This document shows positions 37,165 through 45,211 of a DNA stretch of 64,000 nt, piece after piece; position 1 is the first letter of the stretch, and every line of letters begins with the position of its first letter. Origin of the DNA: Aphodosoma sp045126975 (lineage in GTDB: Bacteria; Bacteroidota; Bacteroidia; Bacteroidales; Paludibacteraceae); assembly GCA_045126975.1 (NCBI GenBank), contig JBGVPL010000025.1, positions 36,214-100,213 of the forward strand. Direction: 5' to 3'. Under the pieces are notes generated by a model. It ran no database searches. It was not told the origin of the DNA and saw nothing but the letters and a program-made list of their open reading frames with translations. The translations under genes and the position numbers were made by a program.

Positions 37165-38616
37165 ATGTCTCCATTTATAGTTATTGGCATCATCGCAATC
37201 TATTTCGCTATAATCTTTGCTGTTAGTTTCATATCATCCCGCAAAGGCTCGTCATCCGATTTCTTCCAAGGTGGCAAGTCATCTCCATGGTGGGTTGTAG
37301 CCTTCGGCATGATTGGCACTACTCTCTCTGGCGTTACATTCATCTCCGTACCGGGCATGGTCGCAGGCGCAGCCAAAATGACCTATTTCGAAGTCATTCT
37401 CGGCAATTTCTTGGGTTATATCCTCATAATGCACTTTCTTCTCCCTCTCTACTATCGCCTCAACCTCACCTCTATATATGGCTACATCCAACAACGCATC
37501 GGACATACGTCCTACAAAACAAGTGCCGTTCTCTTCCTCATTTCCAAACTCATAGGTGCTGGTTTCCGACTTTTCATCGTGGCTCTCGTGCTACAAATCA
37601 CCGTCTTCGAGCCTCTCGGTCTTCCTTTCGCGCTCAATGCCATCATCTCCGTATTTCTCATCTGGGCTTACACTGTCAAAGGTGGCATCAAATCTATCGT
37701 ATGGACCGATATGATTCAAACATTCTTCCTCATCTTTGCCGTGGTATTCACCATATTTGCTATTAAAAACGAACTTGGTATGTCATTCATCGAAATGACC
37801 TCTGCCATCGGTTCTAACTCTCAATTCCAACTATTCGATTTCTCTAACTTTTGGGGCAACAACAACCATTTCTTCAAGCAATTCATCTCTGGCGCATTCA
37901 TCACTATCGTCATGAGTGGTCTCGACCAAGACATGATGCAAAAAAACCTCAGTCTCAAGAACGTACACGAGGCTAAAAAGAATTTTATGTCTTTCAGCAT
38001 TGCCTTCGTACCTGTCAATTTCATATTCCTCTCTCTCGGTGTCCTATTCGTTATCTATATGAACGCCAAAGGCATCGCAATGCCTGCCAAAACCGACGAA
38101 ATCTATCCTCTTTTGGCTACCAACTATCTCTCTTATTCCGTAGCCATCTGCTTCATACTCGGTATAATAGCCTCTGCATTCTCATCTGCCAACTCTGCCA
38201 TCATTGCCATGACCACATCGTTCATGGTCGACATCTATGGCACTAATGGCAAGGATGAACGCACGCTCAATCGCACACGCGTGCTTGTCCACACCGCTAT
38301 GGCTGCCCTACTTGCAGGCATCGTCATCCTCTTCAACCTCTTCAACGACGACAGTGTAGTCAATGCCATATTCAAATTCGCAGGCTACACCTACGGACCA
38401 TTGCTCGGACTCTTCGTCGTTGGTATGTTCACCAAATGGAACATCCGCGACCGCCTCGTGCCTATCGTAGCCACACTCTCAATCATCGCCACCGTACTCA
38501 TCGACCGCCACTCTGTCGAACTCCTCTGGGGCTACAAATTCGGCTTCGAAATCCTCCTTCTCAACGGATTACTAACAATTATTGGACTCCGTCTCTGCCG
38601 AACAAAAATACGATAA
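37165..38616 (+). CDS. Sodium:solute symporter (SSS family)
   Basis: The 483-aa protein has about 12-13 hydrophobic helices with SSS-type motifs (FFQGGKSSPWWVVAFGMIGTTLSGVTFI, GLDQDMMQKNLSLKN, IIASAFSSANSAIIAMTTSFMVDIY). It imports a small solute with Na+. ATG 37165 is preferred over the TTG at 37159. It is convergent with a GH20 hexosaminidase; hexosamines or sialic acid are possible substrates, but nothing in the sequence fixes this. Confidence 0.9.
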   Translation: MSPFIVIGIIAIYFAIIFAVSFISSRKGSSSDFFQGGKSSPWWVVAFGMIGTTLSGVTFISVPGMVAGAAKMTYFEVILGNFLGYILIMHFLLPLYYRLNLTSIYGYIQQRIGHTSYKTSAVLFLISKLIGAGFRLFIVALVLQITVFEPLGLPFALNAIISVFLIWAYTVKGGIKSIVWTDMIQTFFLIFAVVFTIFAIKNELGMSFIEMTSAIGSNSQFQLFDFSNFWGNNNHFFKQFISGAFITIVMSGLDQDMMQKNLSLKNVHEAKKNFMSFSIAFVPVNFIFLSLGVLFVIYMNAKGIAMPAKTDEIYPLLATNYLSYSVAICFILGIIASAFSSANSAIIAMTTSFMVDIYGTNGKDERTLNRTRVLVHTAMAALLAGIVILFNLFNDDSVVNAIFKFAGYTYGPLLGLFVVGMFTKWNIRDRLVPIVATLSIIATVLIDRHSVELLWGYKFGFEILLLNGLLTIIGLRLCRTKIR

Positions 38617-38761
38617 AACTTCATATTCTTACCCAATTTTGACTAAGAACGCTACCCTGTGTATTCATACCACGAAGGCAAAAATTATTTTTCAAGCACA
38701 CAAAGTTTTCAATAAAAAAACTCTACACTATTTTTCTCATATACTTTATTCCACAAAAAAA

Positions 38762-38785
38762 AGAGACGCAAAACATTGCGTCTCT
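38762..38785 (-). terminator. Repeat-family terminator, copy 1 (after the hexosaminidase gene)
   Basis: AGAGACGCAA pairs with TTGCGTCTCT around AACA, with T8 following on the minus strand, 7 bp past the gene's stop. The same stem recurs at 42760 and 45134. Confidence 0.85.
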
Positions 38786-38791
38786 ACTATG

Positions 38792-41038
38792 TTAGCGATA
38801 AAAGTCTTTCCTGGTTAATAGTTTAAAGGCTTTATTGGTAAGGGTTTTTATTCTGATTTCGGGTTTGCGCCAATGAGCTGGGAATCCATCGTTTACACAA
38901 TTATTATAGATTGCTCGAATACTGTGATAACCTTCCTCTAACTGCATTAGGGCTTGCTTTGTTTGATTGCGTTTTAGTTCACCATTATTATTAATAATAC
39001 GAATATCATCTACCCAAAGTTCTTCTAAGTCGGTAGTAATAAGATACTCTGCTGTAGAATCTACTTTGATATAACCTGTATAAACCTCTACCCATGGCTC
39101 AAAACATGAGTCATTATAATCATAAACAAGAGAATCTACAAGGTCTGTTATATCAAATTTTAAATAATCAAGGCTATCTATGTTAGAATAATAACCATAA
39201 GCACGTTGACGATATAATCCATTTTGTGATAATCCTTTAGCTGCAGGATGCGGAGCTGAGAGTTTATTGTAATAAACCTCTATTGTGTCGGAGTTTCTGC
39301 CATTGAAAGTGGTGAAAACCTTTAATAATGAAGATTTTTGAATTGAGAATTGAGAGTTGAAAATTGAAAATTCATTACTACCTTCTATTTGATAATAGAT
39401 TGGGTAATTGAGGGTATTAGAAAGAGTTACTTCCACAGAATCGATGAACTCAATGTATTGCGCATGAGGACCTTCGGGAAGAGGAATGTGGTAGTTGATA
39501 TTACCATGATCAAGACGACGTTGTGCATCTTTTAAACGCTCTGTAAAATTATCATAATCGCGATAAGAAGATGACCAAAGAACTTCAGAAATAGCCAAGA
39601 GACGCGGATAAATCATATATTCTGCATGCGATGGTGTTGGCATGTATTCTGACCATAGATTAGCTTGTCCGCCAAGTATTTTACTTCTATTATTGAGTGT
39701 TATTTCATCTGGGATTGGTTCCCATTCATATACTTTACGGAGAGGGAGAAAACCGCTTTGTGCCATTGGTTCAAATAGTTTAGAGCCTTGATAATGGTCG
39801 AAATAGCAAATATCCCAAGGAGTCATGATGGCTTGATTGCCTCGATTAGCAGCTTCGATGCCTCCTTTGTTACCTCGCCATGACATGACAGTGGCAGTTG
39901 AAGATGCTCCTCCATCAAGAATTTCATCCCAACCTATCATTTTACGACCTAATTTGTGAAGAATTTGTTCTGCACGACGAATAAAATAGCCATGTAATTC
40001 TGTCTCTGTTTGCAGCCCTTCTGCTTGCATACGAGCCTGACAACGAGGGCAAGAGTGCCAAATGTTGGTAGGACATTCATCGCCACCTATATGTATGTAT
40101 TCACTTGGGAATATGGCAGTTAGTTCGGTAAGTATATCTTCTATGAATTGGAAAACAGAGTCGTTGCCAGCACAAAGCAGGTGTTCTTCGACACCCCAAG
40201 TTGTGCGCACTTGATATGGTCCGCCAGTGCAACCAAACTGAGGATAAGCAGCAAGTGCAGCCATTGCATGACCTGGCATCTCAATTTCAGGGATAATAGT
40301 TACACCACGAAGTGAGGCATACTCAACAAGCTGTTTGAGTTCGTCTTGAGTGAAATATCCACCTTTATAGACTGAGCCATCTACATTAGTACGCTGAATG
40401 CCTATTTGAGTTAAAAGGGGATATTTTTTTACTTCAAATGTCCAAAGTTGGTCATCGGTTAGATGCAGATGAAGGGTATTTAGTTTAAATTTCGACATCC
40501 AATCTATCTGTTTATAAATATGCTCAATAGGCATAAAATGGCGACATGGGTCAACATGCATACCTCGATATTTGAATCGTGGAAAATCATAAACAACTGC
40601 TATTGGTAATGACCACTCTACTCCATCAACAATAGTATCAGACTCTATTTCAGGCGGTAGAAGTTGCAAGAGAGTTTGCATACCATAATAGACTCCTACG
40701 GGTGAACCACCATAAATCTCTACTGCATCGGTATAAATATGAAGAGTATAAGCTTCAGAAGTTTGGGCTTTTTTATCGAGATAAAGGTAGATTGCATTCT
40801 TTGAACGCTTAAGGATTGGAAGATTTATACCTGTAGATTTGGCTATTTGCTTTGAAAATAGTTCAGCTACAGGAATGAGGGATTGGTGTTTACAGATAAT
40901 TGCACTTTGCTCATTGAAATAGTAGCGATACGAAGGGTTGATGTCATACTCGTATGGATACGGAATGACGTTAATACCATGTATATCAATAAAAAACGAA
41001 CAATTAAGAATTAAGAATATAAGTAGGAGACGTTGCAT
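38792..41038 (-). CDS. Beta-N-acetylhexosaminidase (GH20)
   Basis: From ATG 41038 the protein is about 748 aa and starts with a signal peptide (MQRLLLIFLILNCSFFIDIHG). An N-terminal GH20b domain precedes the catalytic barrel: KYRGMHVDPCRHFMPIEHIYKQIDWMS, LHLHLTDDQLWTFE, and HIGGDECPTNIW, whose Asp320-Glu321 pair is the substrate-assisted catalytic dyad. A C-terminal chitobiase-type extension with a beta-sandwich (about 570-748) follows. It releases terminal GlcNAc/GalNAc from glycans in the periplasm or at the surface. The longer start at 41095 would be partly encoded by heptad words. A heptad array encodes residues ~555-566. Confidence 0.93.
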   Translation of the reverse strand: MQRLLLIFLILNCSFFIDIHGINVIPYPYEYDINPSYRYYFNEQSAIICKHQSLIPVAELFSKQIAKSTGINLPILKRSKNAIYLYLDKKAQTSEAYTLHIYTDAVEIYGGSPVGVYYGMQTLLQLLPPEIESDTIVDGVEWSLPIAVVYDFPRFKYRGMHVDPCRHFMPIEHIYKQIDWMSKFKLNTLHLHLTDDQLWTFEVKKYPLLTQIGIQRTNVDGSVYKGGYFTQDELKQLVEYASLRGVTIIPEIEMPGHAMAALAAYPQFGCTGGPYQVRTTWGVEEHLLCAGNDSVFQFIEDILTELTAIFPSEYIHIGGDECPTNIWHSCPRCQARMQAEGLQTETELHGYFIRRAEQILHKLGRKMIGWDEILDGGASSTATVMSWRGNKGGIEAANRGNQAIMTPWDICYFDHYQGSKLFEPMAQSGFLPLRKVYEWEPIPDEITLNNRSKILGGQANLWSEYMPTPSHAEYMIYPRLLAISEVLWSSSYRDYDNFTERLKDAQRRLDHGNINYHIPLPEGPHAQYIEFIDSVEVTLSNTLNYPIYYQIEGSNEFSIFNSQFSIQKSSLLKVFTTFNGRNSDTIEVYYNKLSAPHPAAKGLSQNGLYRQRAYGYYSNIDSLDYLKFDITDLVDSLVYDYNDSCFEPWVEVYTGYIKVDSTAEYLITTDLEELWVDDIRIINNNGELKRNQTKQALMQLEEGYHSIRAIYNNCVNDGFPAHWRKPEIRIKTLTNKAFKLLTRKDFYR
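39341..39375. repeat. In-frame heptad array in the hexosaminidase gene
   Basis: Plus-strand words AATTGAG twice, AGTTGAA, AATTGAA, AATTCAT. On the coding strand this gives NEFSIFNSQFSIQK, at the junction between barrel and C-terminal domain. Confidence 0.75.
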
Positions 41039-41100
41039 TAGAGTTGAAAGTTGAAATTTAGACATGAAGACATGATTTTTTTTATTTAAACGCAATTTAT

Positions 41101-41176
41101 TTTTTTGAAACGCAAATTGCCATTAATTAATCGTAAATATTTTTTATTAATGGATAATTTATGGTAATTAGCGTTA
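41101..41176. repeat. Dispersed ~75-bp degenerate segment, copy A
   Basis: An AAATTGCCATTAATTAATCG stretch, an ATTAATGG arm that pairs with CCATTAAT, and a closing AATTAGCGTTAA. Most positions match 48047-48114. It fills the gap between the hexosaminidase start and the GAGCC word. Confidence 0.55.
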
Positions 41177-41213
41177 AGAAAATATGATAATTAGCGTTAA
41201 AAAAAACATGACA

Positions 41214-41243
41214 ACCAACGGTCTTTGAGCCTTTGGCGATAAA
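41214..41243. repeat. Dispersed GAGCC...GGCGA word, copy in the hexosaminidase-rpoZ gap
   Basis: ACCAACGGTC, TTTGAGCC, TTTGGCGATAAAA. It aligns with 9185-9211. The 41.25-41.31 kb stretch that follows holds TTCTTGTC words also found at 48.13 kb. Confidence 0.5.
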
Positions 41244-41310
41244 ATTAGTGTTAAAAGAATTATTTTCGTGTATTCTTGTCTTCTTGTCAAAAAAAATAGT
41301 CTAAAAACAA

Positions 41311-41362
41311 AAAAATAACCGAAATACATCTGGATTGCCAGAGTATCCGGTTATTATTTTTT
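41311..41362 (-). terminator. Terminator of rpoZ
   Basis: AAAAATAACCG pairs with CGGTTATTATTTTT around an inner TCTGG/CCAGA stem. The minus strand ends in a T run just past the rpoZ stop. Confidence 0.75.
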
Positions 41363-41390
41363 ATTTGTACTACATAATCAGTACTCTGAA

Positions 41391-41711
41391 TTACATTGTA
41401 GTAGTTGGGTTGCGCCAATAAACTTCGCCATCTTCAAATTCTTTAGCTGCACGAAGTGTTGGTTTTGGAAGTTGTTCGTAGTAGCGTGAAATTTCAATTT
41501 GCTCACGATTTTCAAATACTTCTTCAAGATTGTCAGCCGATGAAGCAAAATCTGCTAATTTTTTATCAAGTTCTTGTTTCATTTCTAAACTGATTTGATT
41601 AGCACGTTTAGCAATAATACGCACTGTTTCATAAACATTACCAACAGGTTCACACAATGCATTCATATCACGTGTGATAGTGTTGTTTGGAGCTGTAATT
41701 TTTTTTGCCAT
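41391..41711 (-). CDS. rpoZ: RNA polymerase omega subunit (RpoZ, Bacteroidota type)
   Basis: The 106-aa protein has the omega/Rpb6 core (NVYETVRIIAKRANQISLEMKQELDKKLADF) and the Bacteroidota C-terminal tail (ISRYYEQLPKPTLRAAKEFEDGEVYWR). It helps assemble RNA polymerase. It follows bamD on the same strand, a common Bacteroidales neighbourhood, but here ~117 bp carrying two heptad arrays of opposite sense separates them. The rest of that unit is replaced by a GH20 gene. Confidence 0.9.
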   Translation of the reverse strand: MAKKITAPNNTITRDMNALCEPVGNVYETVRIIAKRANQISLEMKQELDKKLADFASSADNLEEVFENREQIEISRYYEQLPKPTLRAAKEFEDGEVYWRNPTTTM

Positions 41712-41719
41712 AAATTTAC

Positions 41720-41754
41720 AATTTGAAATTTGAAATTTGAAATTTGAAATTTAC
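41720..41754. repeat. Heptad array directly upstream of rpoZ
   Basis: AATTTGA four times, then AATTTAC (plus strand). It starts 9 bp from the rpoZ ATG. Confidence 0.75.
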
Positions 41755-41789
41755 ATTGAAAATCACATTCTAATAACCATACCGAATGG

Positions 41790-41824
41790 CAACTTTCAAC
41801 TCTCAACTTTCAACTTTCAACTTT
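41790..41824. repeat. Heptad array downstream of bamD
   Basis: CAACTTT, CAACTCT, then CAACTTT three times. It abuts the bamD stop; the words are of opposite sense to those at 41720. Confidence 0.8.
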
Positions 41825-41828
41825 ATTA

Positions 41829-42626
41829 TTATTTTACTATATTTTTTGCTTCTCTTAATATGCGATTTGCTTCTTTGATGTGTTTTCCATCAGGAAAAGC
41901 ATTTGCATAACGATAATATTCATCAATTACTTCACTATAACGCTCTTTTTTCTTTTCTTGAACAGAGAGTGAAGCTTCTTTTGATTTCGCTTTCAAAATA
42001 ATGAATACTAAATCATCACGATACTTAGTTTCAGGAAAATCTCTAAGGGTATTCTCTGCTGTAGTTACACATGCACGATAATTATTCCCCCCATAAAGTC
42101 CAAGATTATAATAAAGTTTTGAATTTAAAAATTCCTTATAAGCCAGTTTGTCCTCCATCTCAAATAAATACTTACGACAATCAGAAACTCTATCACTTTC
42201 TGGATATAAACTTATGTATTCACTGAAAGCATTGATAGCATCGTATGTAGCTGTTTGATCAAGACGAGCATCAGGAGAGTCTAAATAATAGCAATAAGCA
42301 ACTTTATAGCGAGCCTCTTGTGCATAAGCACCTCGAGGAAAATTACGAACATAAGCTTGGAAATATTCCGATGCAGAATAATAGTCTTTTTGACCCATAT
42401 AGGATTCGGCAAGAAGATATAAAACCTCTTCTGCTTGCGGAGTACCACGATAATAAGGAACTATTTCTTCGAACATTGTAGCACTTTTAACGTACTTTTT
42501 TTCTTGAAAATAGTTTTTCCCTGCTTGAAATTTCTCTTCTGGGTCGGTGGATTTTTGTAATCTCACATACTCGCTACAAGAGGTAAAAAACAGAGATAAT
42601 AATATGATTATCAGAATATTCTTCAC
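41829..42626 (-). CDS. bamD: Outer-membrane assembly lipoprotein BamD
   Basis: The 265-aa protein has a lipoprotein signal with lipobox FFTSC (Cys about 17) and then TPR helices (about 30-210; FQAGKNYFQEKKYVKSATMFEEIVPYYRGTPQAEEVLYLLAESYMGQKDYYSASEYFQAYVRNFP). This is BamD/YfiO, the TPR lipoprotein that with BamA inserts beta-barrels into the outer membrane. It has its own promoter, within the gap to pfp. Confidence 0.92.
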   Translation of the reverse strand: MKNILIIILLSLFFTSCSEYVRLQKSTDPEEKFQAGKNYFQEKKYVKSATMFEEIVPYYRGTPQAEEVLYLLAESYMGQKDYYSASEYFQAYVRNFPRGAYAQEARYKVAYCYYLDSPDARLDQTATYDAINAFSEYISLYPESDRVSDCRKYLFEMEDKLAYKEFLNSKLYYNLGLYGGNNYRACVTTAENTLRDFPETKYRDDLVFIILKAKSKEASLSVQEKKKERYSEVIDEYYRYANAFPDGKHIKEANRILREAKNIVK

Positions 42627-42627
42627 T

Positions 42628-42662
42628 AATTAAGAATTAAGAATTAACAATTAATAATTAAC
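42628..42662. repeat. Heptad array upstream of bamD
   Basis: AATTAAG twice, AATTAAC, AATTAAT, AATTAAC. It lies between the bamD ATG and its promoter. Confidence 0.7.
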
Positions 42663-42699
42663 CGCACTACATTTACCGCAACTTACAATAATAAACGTA

Positions 42700-42730
42700 C
42701 AAAGTTACAAAATATTTTGTGATTGACAAA
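42700..42730 (-). promoter_or_regulatory. Bacteroidota-type promoter for bamD
   Basis: Minus-strand TAACTTTG at 42700-42707 and TTTG at 42727-42730, spacing 19 bp. Confidence 0.65.
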
Positions 42731-42759
42731 TATATTTCGAGTTAATTTTTCAAAAAAAA

Positions 42760-42783
42760 AGAGACGCAATATATTGCGTCTCT
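42760..42783 (-). terminator. Repeat-family terminator, copy 2 (after pfp)
   Basis: AGAGACGCAATA is the perfect complement of TATTGCGTCTCT; T9 follows on the minus strand, 24 bp past the pfp stop. The stem is identical to the copy at 45134. Confidence 0.9.
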
Positions 42784-42806
42784 ACTTATTTATCTGTAAT
42801 CTATAA

Positions 42807-44453
42807 TTATTTTTGATGCTCAAGAGCAAGTGTGCGAGTTGGTTGATTACATACACAATCAGGACCATAGTATTGAATTGGACCAGGGAAGAGGTAGCTT
42901 GTTGTTGAATTAGCCCACTCTTCACGATGAGCAGCAAAGTATTTGAATGGTTCACCATCAAGCTGAACAAGTGCCTTTTGAATTACAGGTTTCATTTCGC
43001 CATGACGACGTTCCATATTCATCATCATTGTAATAGGCACACCACCTGCAATCCATTCTTCTGCAGGAGCAGTAAGGTTACGAACACTTGACATATAACC
43101 TGTTTTGCCTTCTGAAATAAGCACTGCTGCTGTATAACCAAGTGAATAACAATAGTCAGCATCGAAATTAGATGGTGTAGCACAACGACCTTCATAACCA
43201 AAGAAGTGGTTAACGGTAGAGAATTTACCTTTGTAAGTACCAGCTGCTTTGAGGCGATTGAGCTTTGTAACACACATTTCAATGAGAAGTTTTTCTGTTT
43301 CAATACGAGATACTTGTACGTTGCCATGAGGGTCACGGTCAAGAGTTAATTGACGTGCAATAGCAACAGGAAGGTCGGAATATACTCCACAACTTTCTTC
43401 TGAAAGGCGTGAACGCACATACTCACGTTTTTCGTCAGAATTGAGAATCAAGTTGAATTCTGTGTTGTTCGCAAGAATGTCATTCAATTCGGCAATGAGT
43501 TTTTTCATTGCAGGTACAAACTCGATAACTCCTTCAGGAATAAGGATTGTACCGAAGTTAAGACCATGATTGGCACGGTCAACAACAACTTTTACGATTG
43601 AATCTACAAGTTGATTGAGAGTCATACGTTTAGCCTCTACTTCTTCTGAAATGATACAGATGTTTGGTTGAGTTTGCAATGCACATTCGAGAGTGATATG
43701 AGAAGCAGAACGACCCATAAGACGAATAAAGTGCCAATATTTCTTAGCTGAATTGGCATCGCGTTGGATGTTACCAATAAGCTCTGAATAGACTTTACAA
43801 GCAGTATCAAAACCAAATGATGTCTCAATCATCTCATTCTTCAAGTCACCATCAATAGTTTTTGGACAACCTATCACTTGAATACCGCATTCTTTTTGGA
43901 GATAATATTCAGCAAGAACACAAGCATTTGTATTAGAGTCATCACCACCAATAATCACAATTGCATTGATACCAAGAGCTTTACAGATTTCTATACCACG
44001 ATCAAATTGATATTTTTCTTCCAATTTGGTACGACCAGAACCAATGATATCAAAACCACCTGTATTGCGATATTCATCGACTATTTCATCAGTAAGTTCG
44101 ATATATTTGTGATCAACAAGACCTTGAGGGCCACCTAAGAAACCGAACAAGCGGTTTTTAGGATTGAGGCGTTTGAGTCCATCATAAAGACCAGAGATAA
44201 CATTATGACCACCAGGAGCTTGACCACCAGAAAGAATCACACCTACACTCACTGCAGGATATTCTTTGTCTGCGCCTTGTTCGAATTTGATAAGTGGCAT
44301 TCCATAGGTATTAGGGAAAAGTTGTTGGATTTGAGCCTGATTAGCAACTGATTCAGTAGCTTGACCTTCAGACAAAACCACACCTTTTTGAAGAGAAGCG
44401 GGCAATTTAGGTTGATACGATGCACGCGCTAATTGTAATGGACTTTTTTTCAT
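42807..44453 (-). CDS. pfp: Diphosphate--fructose-6-phosphate 1-phosphotransferase
   Basis: The 548-aa protein has the long-form PPi-phosphofructokinase layout: GVILSGGQAPGGHNVI, then IIGGDDSNTNA (Asp in place of the Gly of ATP-type enzymes, which excludes ATP), CPKTIDGDLKN, LMGRSASHITLECALQTQPNI and GYEGRCATPSNFD. It catalyses the reversible PPi-driven step between fructose-6-phosphate and fructose-1,6-bisphosphate. It has its own promoter and a repeat-family terminator. Confidence 0.95.
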   Translation of the reverse strand: MKKSPLQLARASYQPKLPASLQKGVVLSEGQATESVANQAQIQQLFPNTYGMPLIKFEQGADKEYPAVSVGVILSGGQAPGGHNVISGLYDGLKRLNPKNRLFGFLGGPQGLVDHKYIELTDEIVDEYRNTGGFDIIGSGRTKLEEKYQFDRGIEICKALGINAIVIIGGDDSNTNACVLAEYYLQKECGIQVIGCPKTIDGDLKNEMIETSFGFDTACKVYSELIGNIQRDANSAKKYWHFIRLMGRSASHITLECALQTQPNICIISEEVEAKRMTLNQLVDSIVKVVVDRANHGLNFGTILIPEGVIEFVPAMKKLIAELNDILANNTEFNLILNSDEKREYVRSRLSEESCGVYSDLPVAIARQLTLDRDPHGNVQVSRIETEKLLIEMCVTKLNRLKAAGTYKGKFSTVNHFFGYEGRCATPSNFDADYCYSLGYTAAVLISEGKTGYMSSVRNLTAPAEEWIAGGVPITMMMNMERRHGEMKPVIQKALVQLDGEPFKYFAAHREEWANSTTSYLFPGPIQYYGPDCVCNQPTRTLALEHQK

Positions 44454-44505
44454 ACAATATTTTACCTTAAAAAAACTAATAATCTTTATTCTTACTAAGA
44501 GAATG

Positions 44506-44536
44506 CAAAGTTACTATTTTTTCTTGACGTATGCAA
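44506..44536 (-). promoter_or_regulatory. Bacteroidota-type promoter for pfp
   Basis: Minus-strand TAACTTTG at 44506-44513 and TTG at 44534-44536, spacing 20 bp. Confidence 0.7.
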
Positions 44537-44633
44537 TATTTTTAACATACAAATTGTAAAAAAAGTTATTCACATCACATAAAGTATCAATAAGTTAGAT
44601 AGTTAGATTGCAAATAGATATTGTACTTTATAC

Positions 44634-44668
44634 AATTCATAATTCATAATTCACAATTCATAATTCAT
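44634..44668. repeat. Heptad array in the pfp-ncRNA gap
   Basis: AATTCAT, AATTCAT, AATTCAC, AATTCAT, AATTCAT. It lies between the pfp promoter and the ncRNA promoter. Confidence 0.75.
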
Positions 44669-44756
44669 CAAACAAAATAAACCATTAGAAAGCAAAATAT
44701 TAGCCTTTTAAATGTGTTAAAAATAGTTAAAACTACTAAAAAAACGAGGGTAACTA

Positions 44757-44787
44757 TTGTACAAATAAATAAATGGCCTTATCTTTG
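44757..44787 (+). promoter_or_regulatory. Promoter for the structured ncRNA
   Basis: TTG at 44757-44759, 20-bp spacer, TATCTTTG at 44780-44787 followed by CA, on the plus strand. No plus-strand CDS follows for over 4 kb. Confidence 0.7.
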
Positions 44788-44837
44788 CAAAAGAAAGTTC
44801 AGAGATTAGTATTTGGAGTTTAGAGAACCACACGACA

Positions 44838-44872
44838 CTAATAACTAATAACTAATAACTAATAACTAAATA
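44838..44872. repeat. Heptad array at the 5' end of the ncRNA transcript
   Basis: CTAATAA four times, then CTAAATA. It separates the promoter from the closing stem of the ncRNA. Confidence 0.8.
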
Positions 44873-44873
44873 T

Positions 44874-45062
44874 AATCGCACTATCAGCCTGAGATTGGAA
44901 AATTCGACAATTATTTATTTTTACCGAGGCTAACTTCCTTTATCAATGGCGGGCTGCGCTTCTCGCAAGAGTTGTAACCTATAAGGTCGGCAGATTACAA
45001 AGAGCTGGAACCCCTCAAATCCTGTTTTATAGGAATTTTTCTCAACAAATGGCAGTGCGATT
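44874..45062 (+). ncRNA. Structured ncRNA, possibly 6S RNA
   Basis: The ~189-nt segment is closed by a perfect 9-bp stem (AATCGCACT at 44874-44882 with AGTGCGATT at 45054-45062), extended by GCC/GGC across a bulge. Inside are further hairpins (CTC-GCAA-GAG near 44963, ACCT/AGGT near 44978, TCCT/AGGA near 45020) and TTGTAA/TTACAA pairing. A promoter lies upstream and a Rho-independent terminator downstream. No ORF is present. Length, closing stem and open interior resemble 6S RNA, but the sequence alone does not prove it. It shows none of the hallmarks of tmRNA or RNase P RNA. Confidence 0.5.
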
Positions 45063-45071
45063 TTTATGATA

Positions 45072-45110
45072 AAGGTGATTAACTCCAAAAGGGTTAATCA
45101 CCTTATTTTT
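45072..45110 (+). terminator. Terminator of the structured ncRNA
   Basis: AAGGTGATTAAC (45072-45083) pairs perfectly with GTTAATCACCTT (45093-45104), followed by ATTTTTAT. Confidence 0.9.
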
Positions 45111-45133
45111 ATATATAGATATGACACAAAAAA

Positions 45134-45157
45134 AGAGACGCAATATATTGCGTCTCT
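45134..45157 (-). terminator. Repeat-family terminator, copy 3 (after pgm)
   Basis: The same 24-nt perfect palindrome as at 42760, followed by T7 on the minus strand. Between it and the pgm stop is a second hairpin, GGACGC (about 45179) with GCGTCC (about 45197), without a T run. Confidence 0.88.
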
Positions 45158-45211
45158 ACTTGTTATCTATAATATTACGGACGCTCGAACCGCGTCCCTA
45201 CTTTATTTGAA

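Noticed and set aside
38792..41038. Type IX C-terminal sorting domain on the hexosaminidase
   Set aside because: The C-terminus (ending LLTRKDFYR) shows neither the glycine-rich motif nor the terminal Lys/Arg-rich beta-strand pattern expected; it reads as the end of a beta-sandwich.
44874..45062. tmRNA or RNase P RNA
   Set aside because: Too short, no tag-peptide reading frame or tRNA-like ends for tmRNA, and no GAGGAAAGUC-type core for RNase P RNA.
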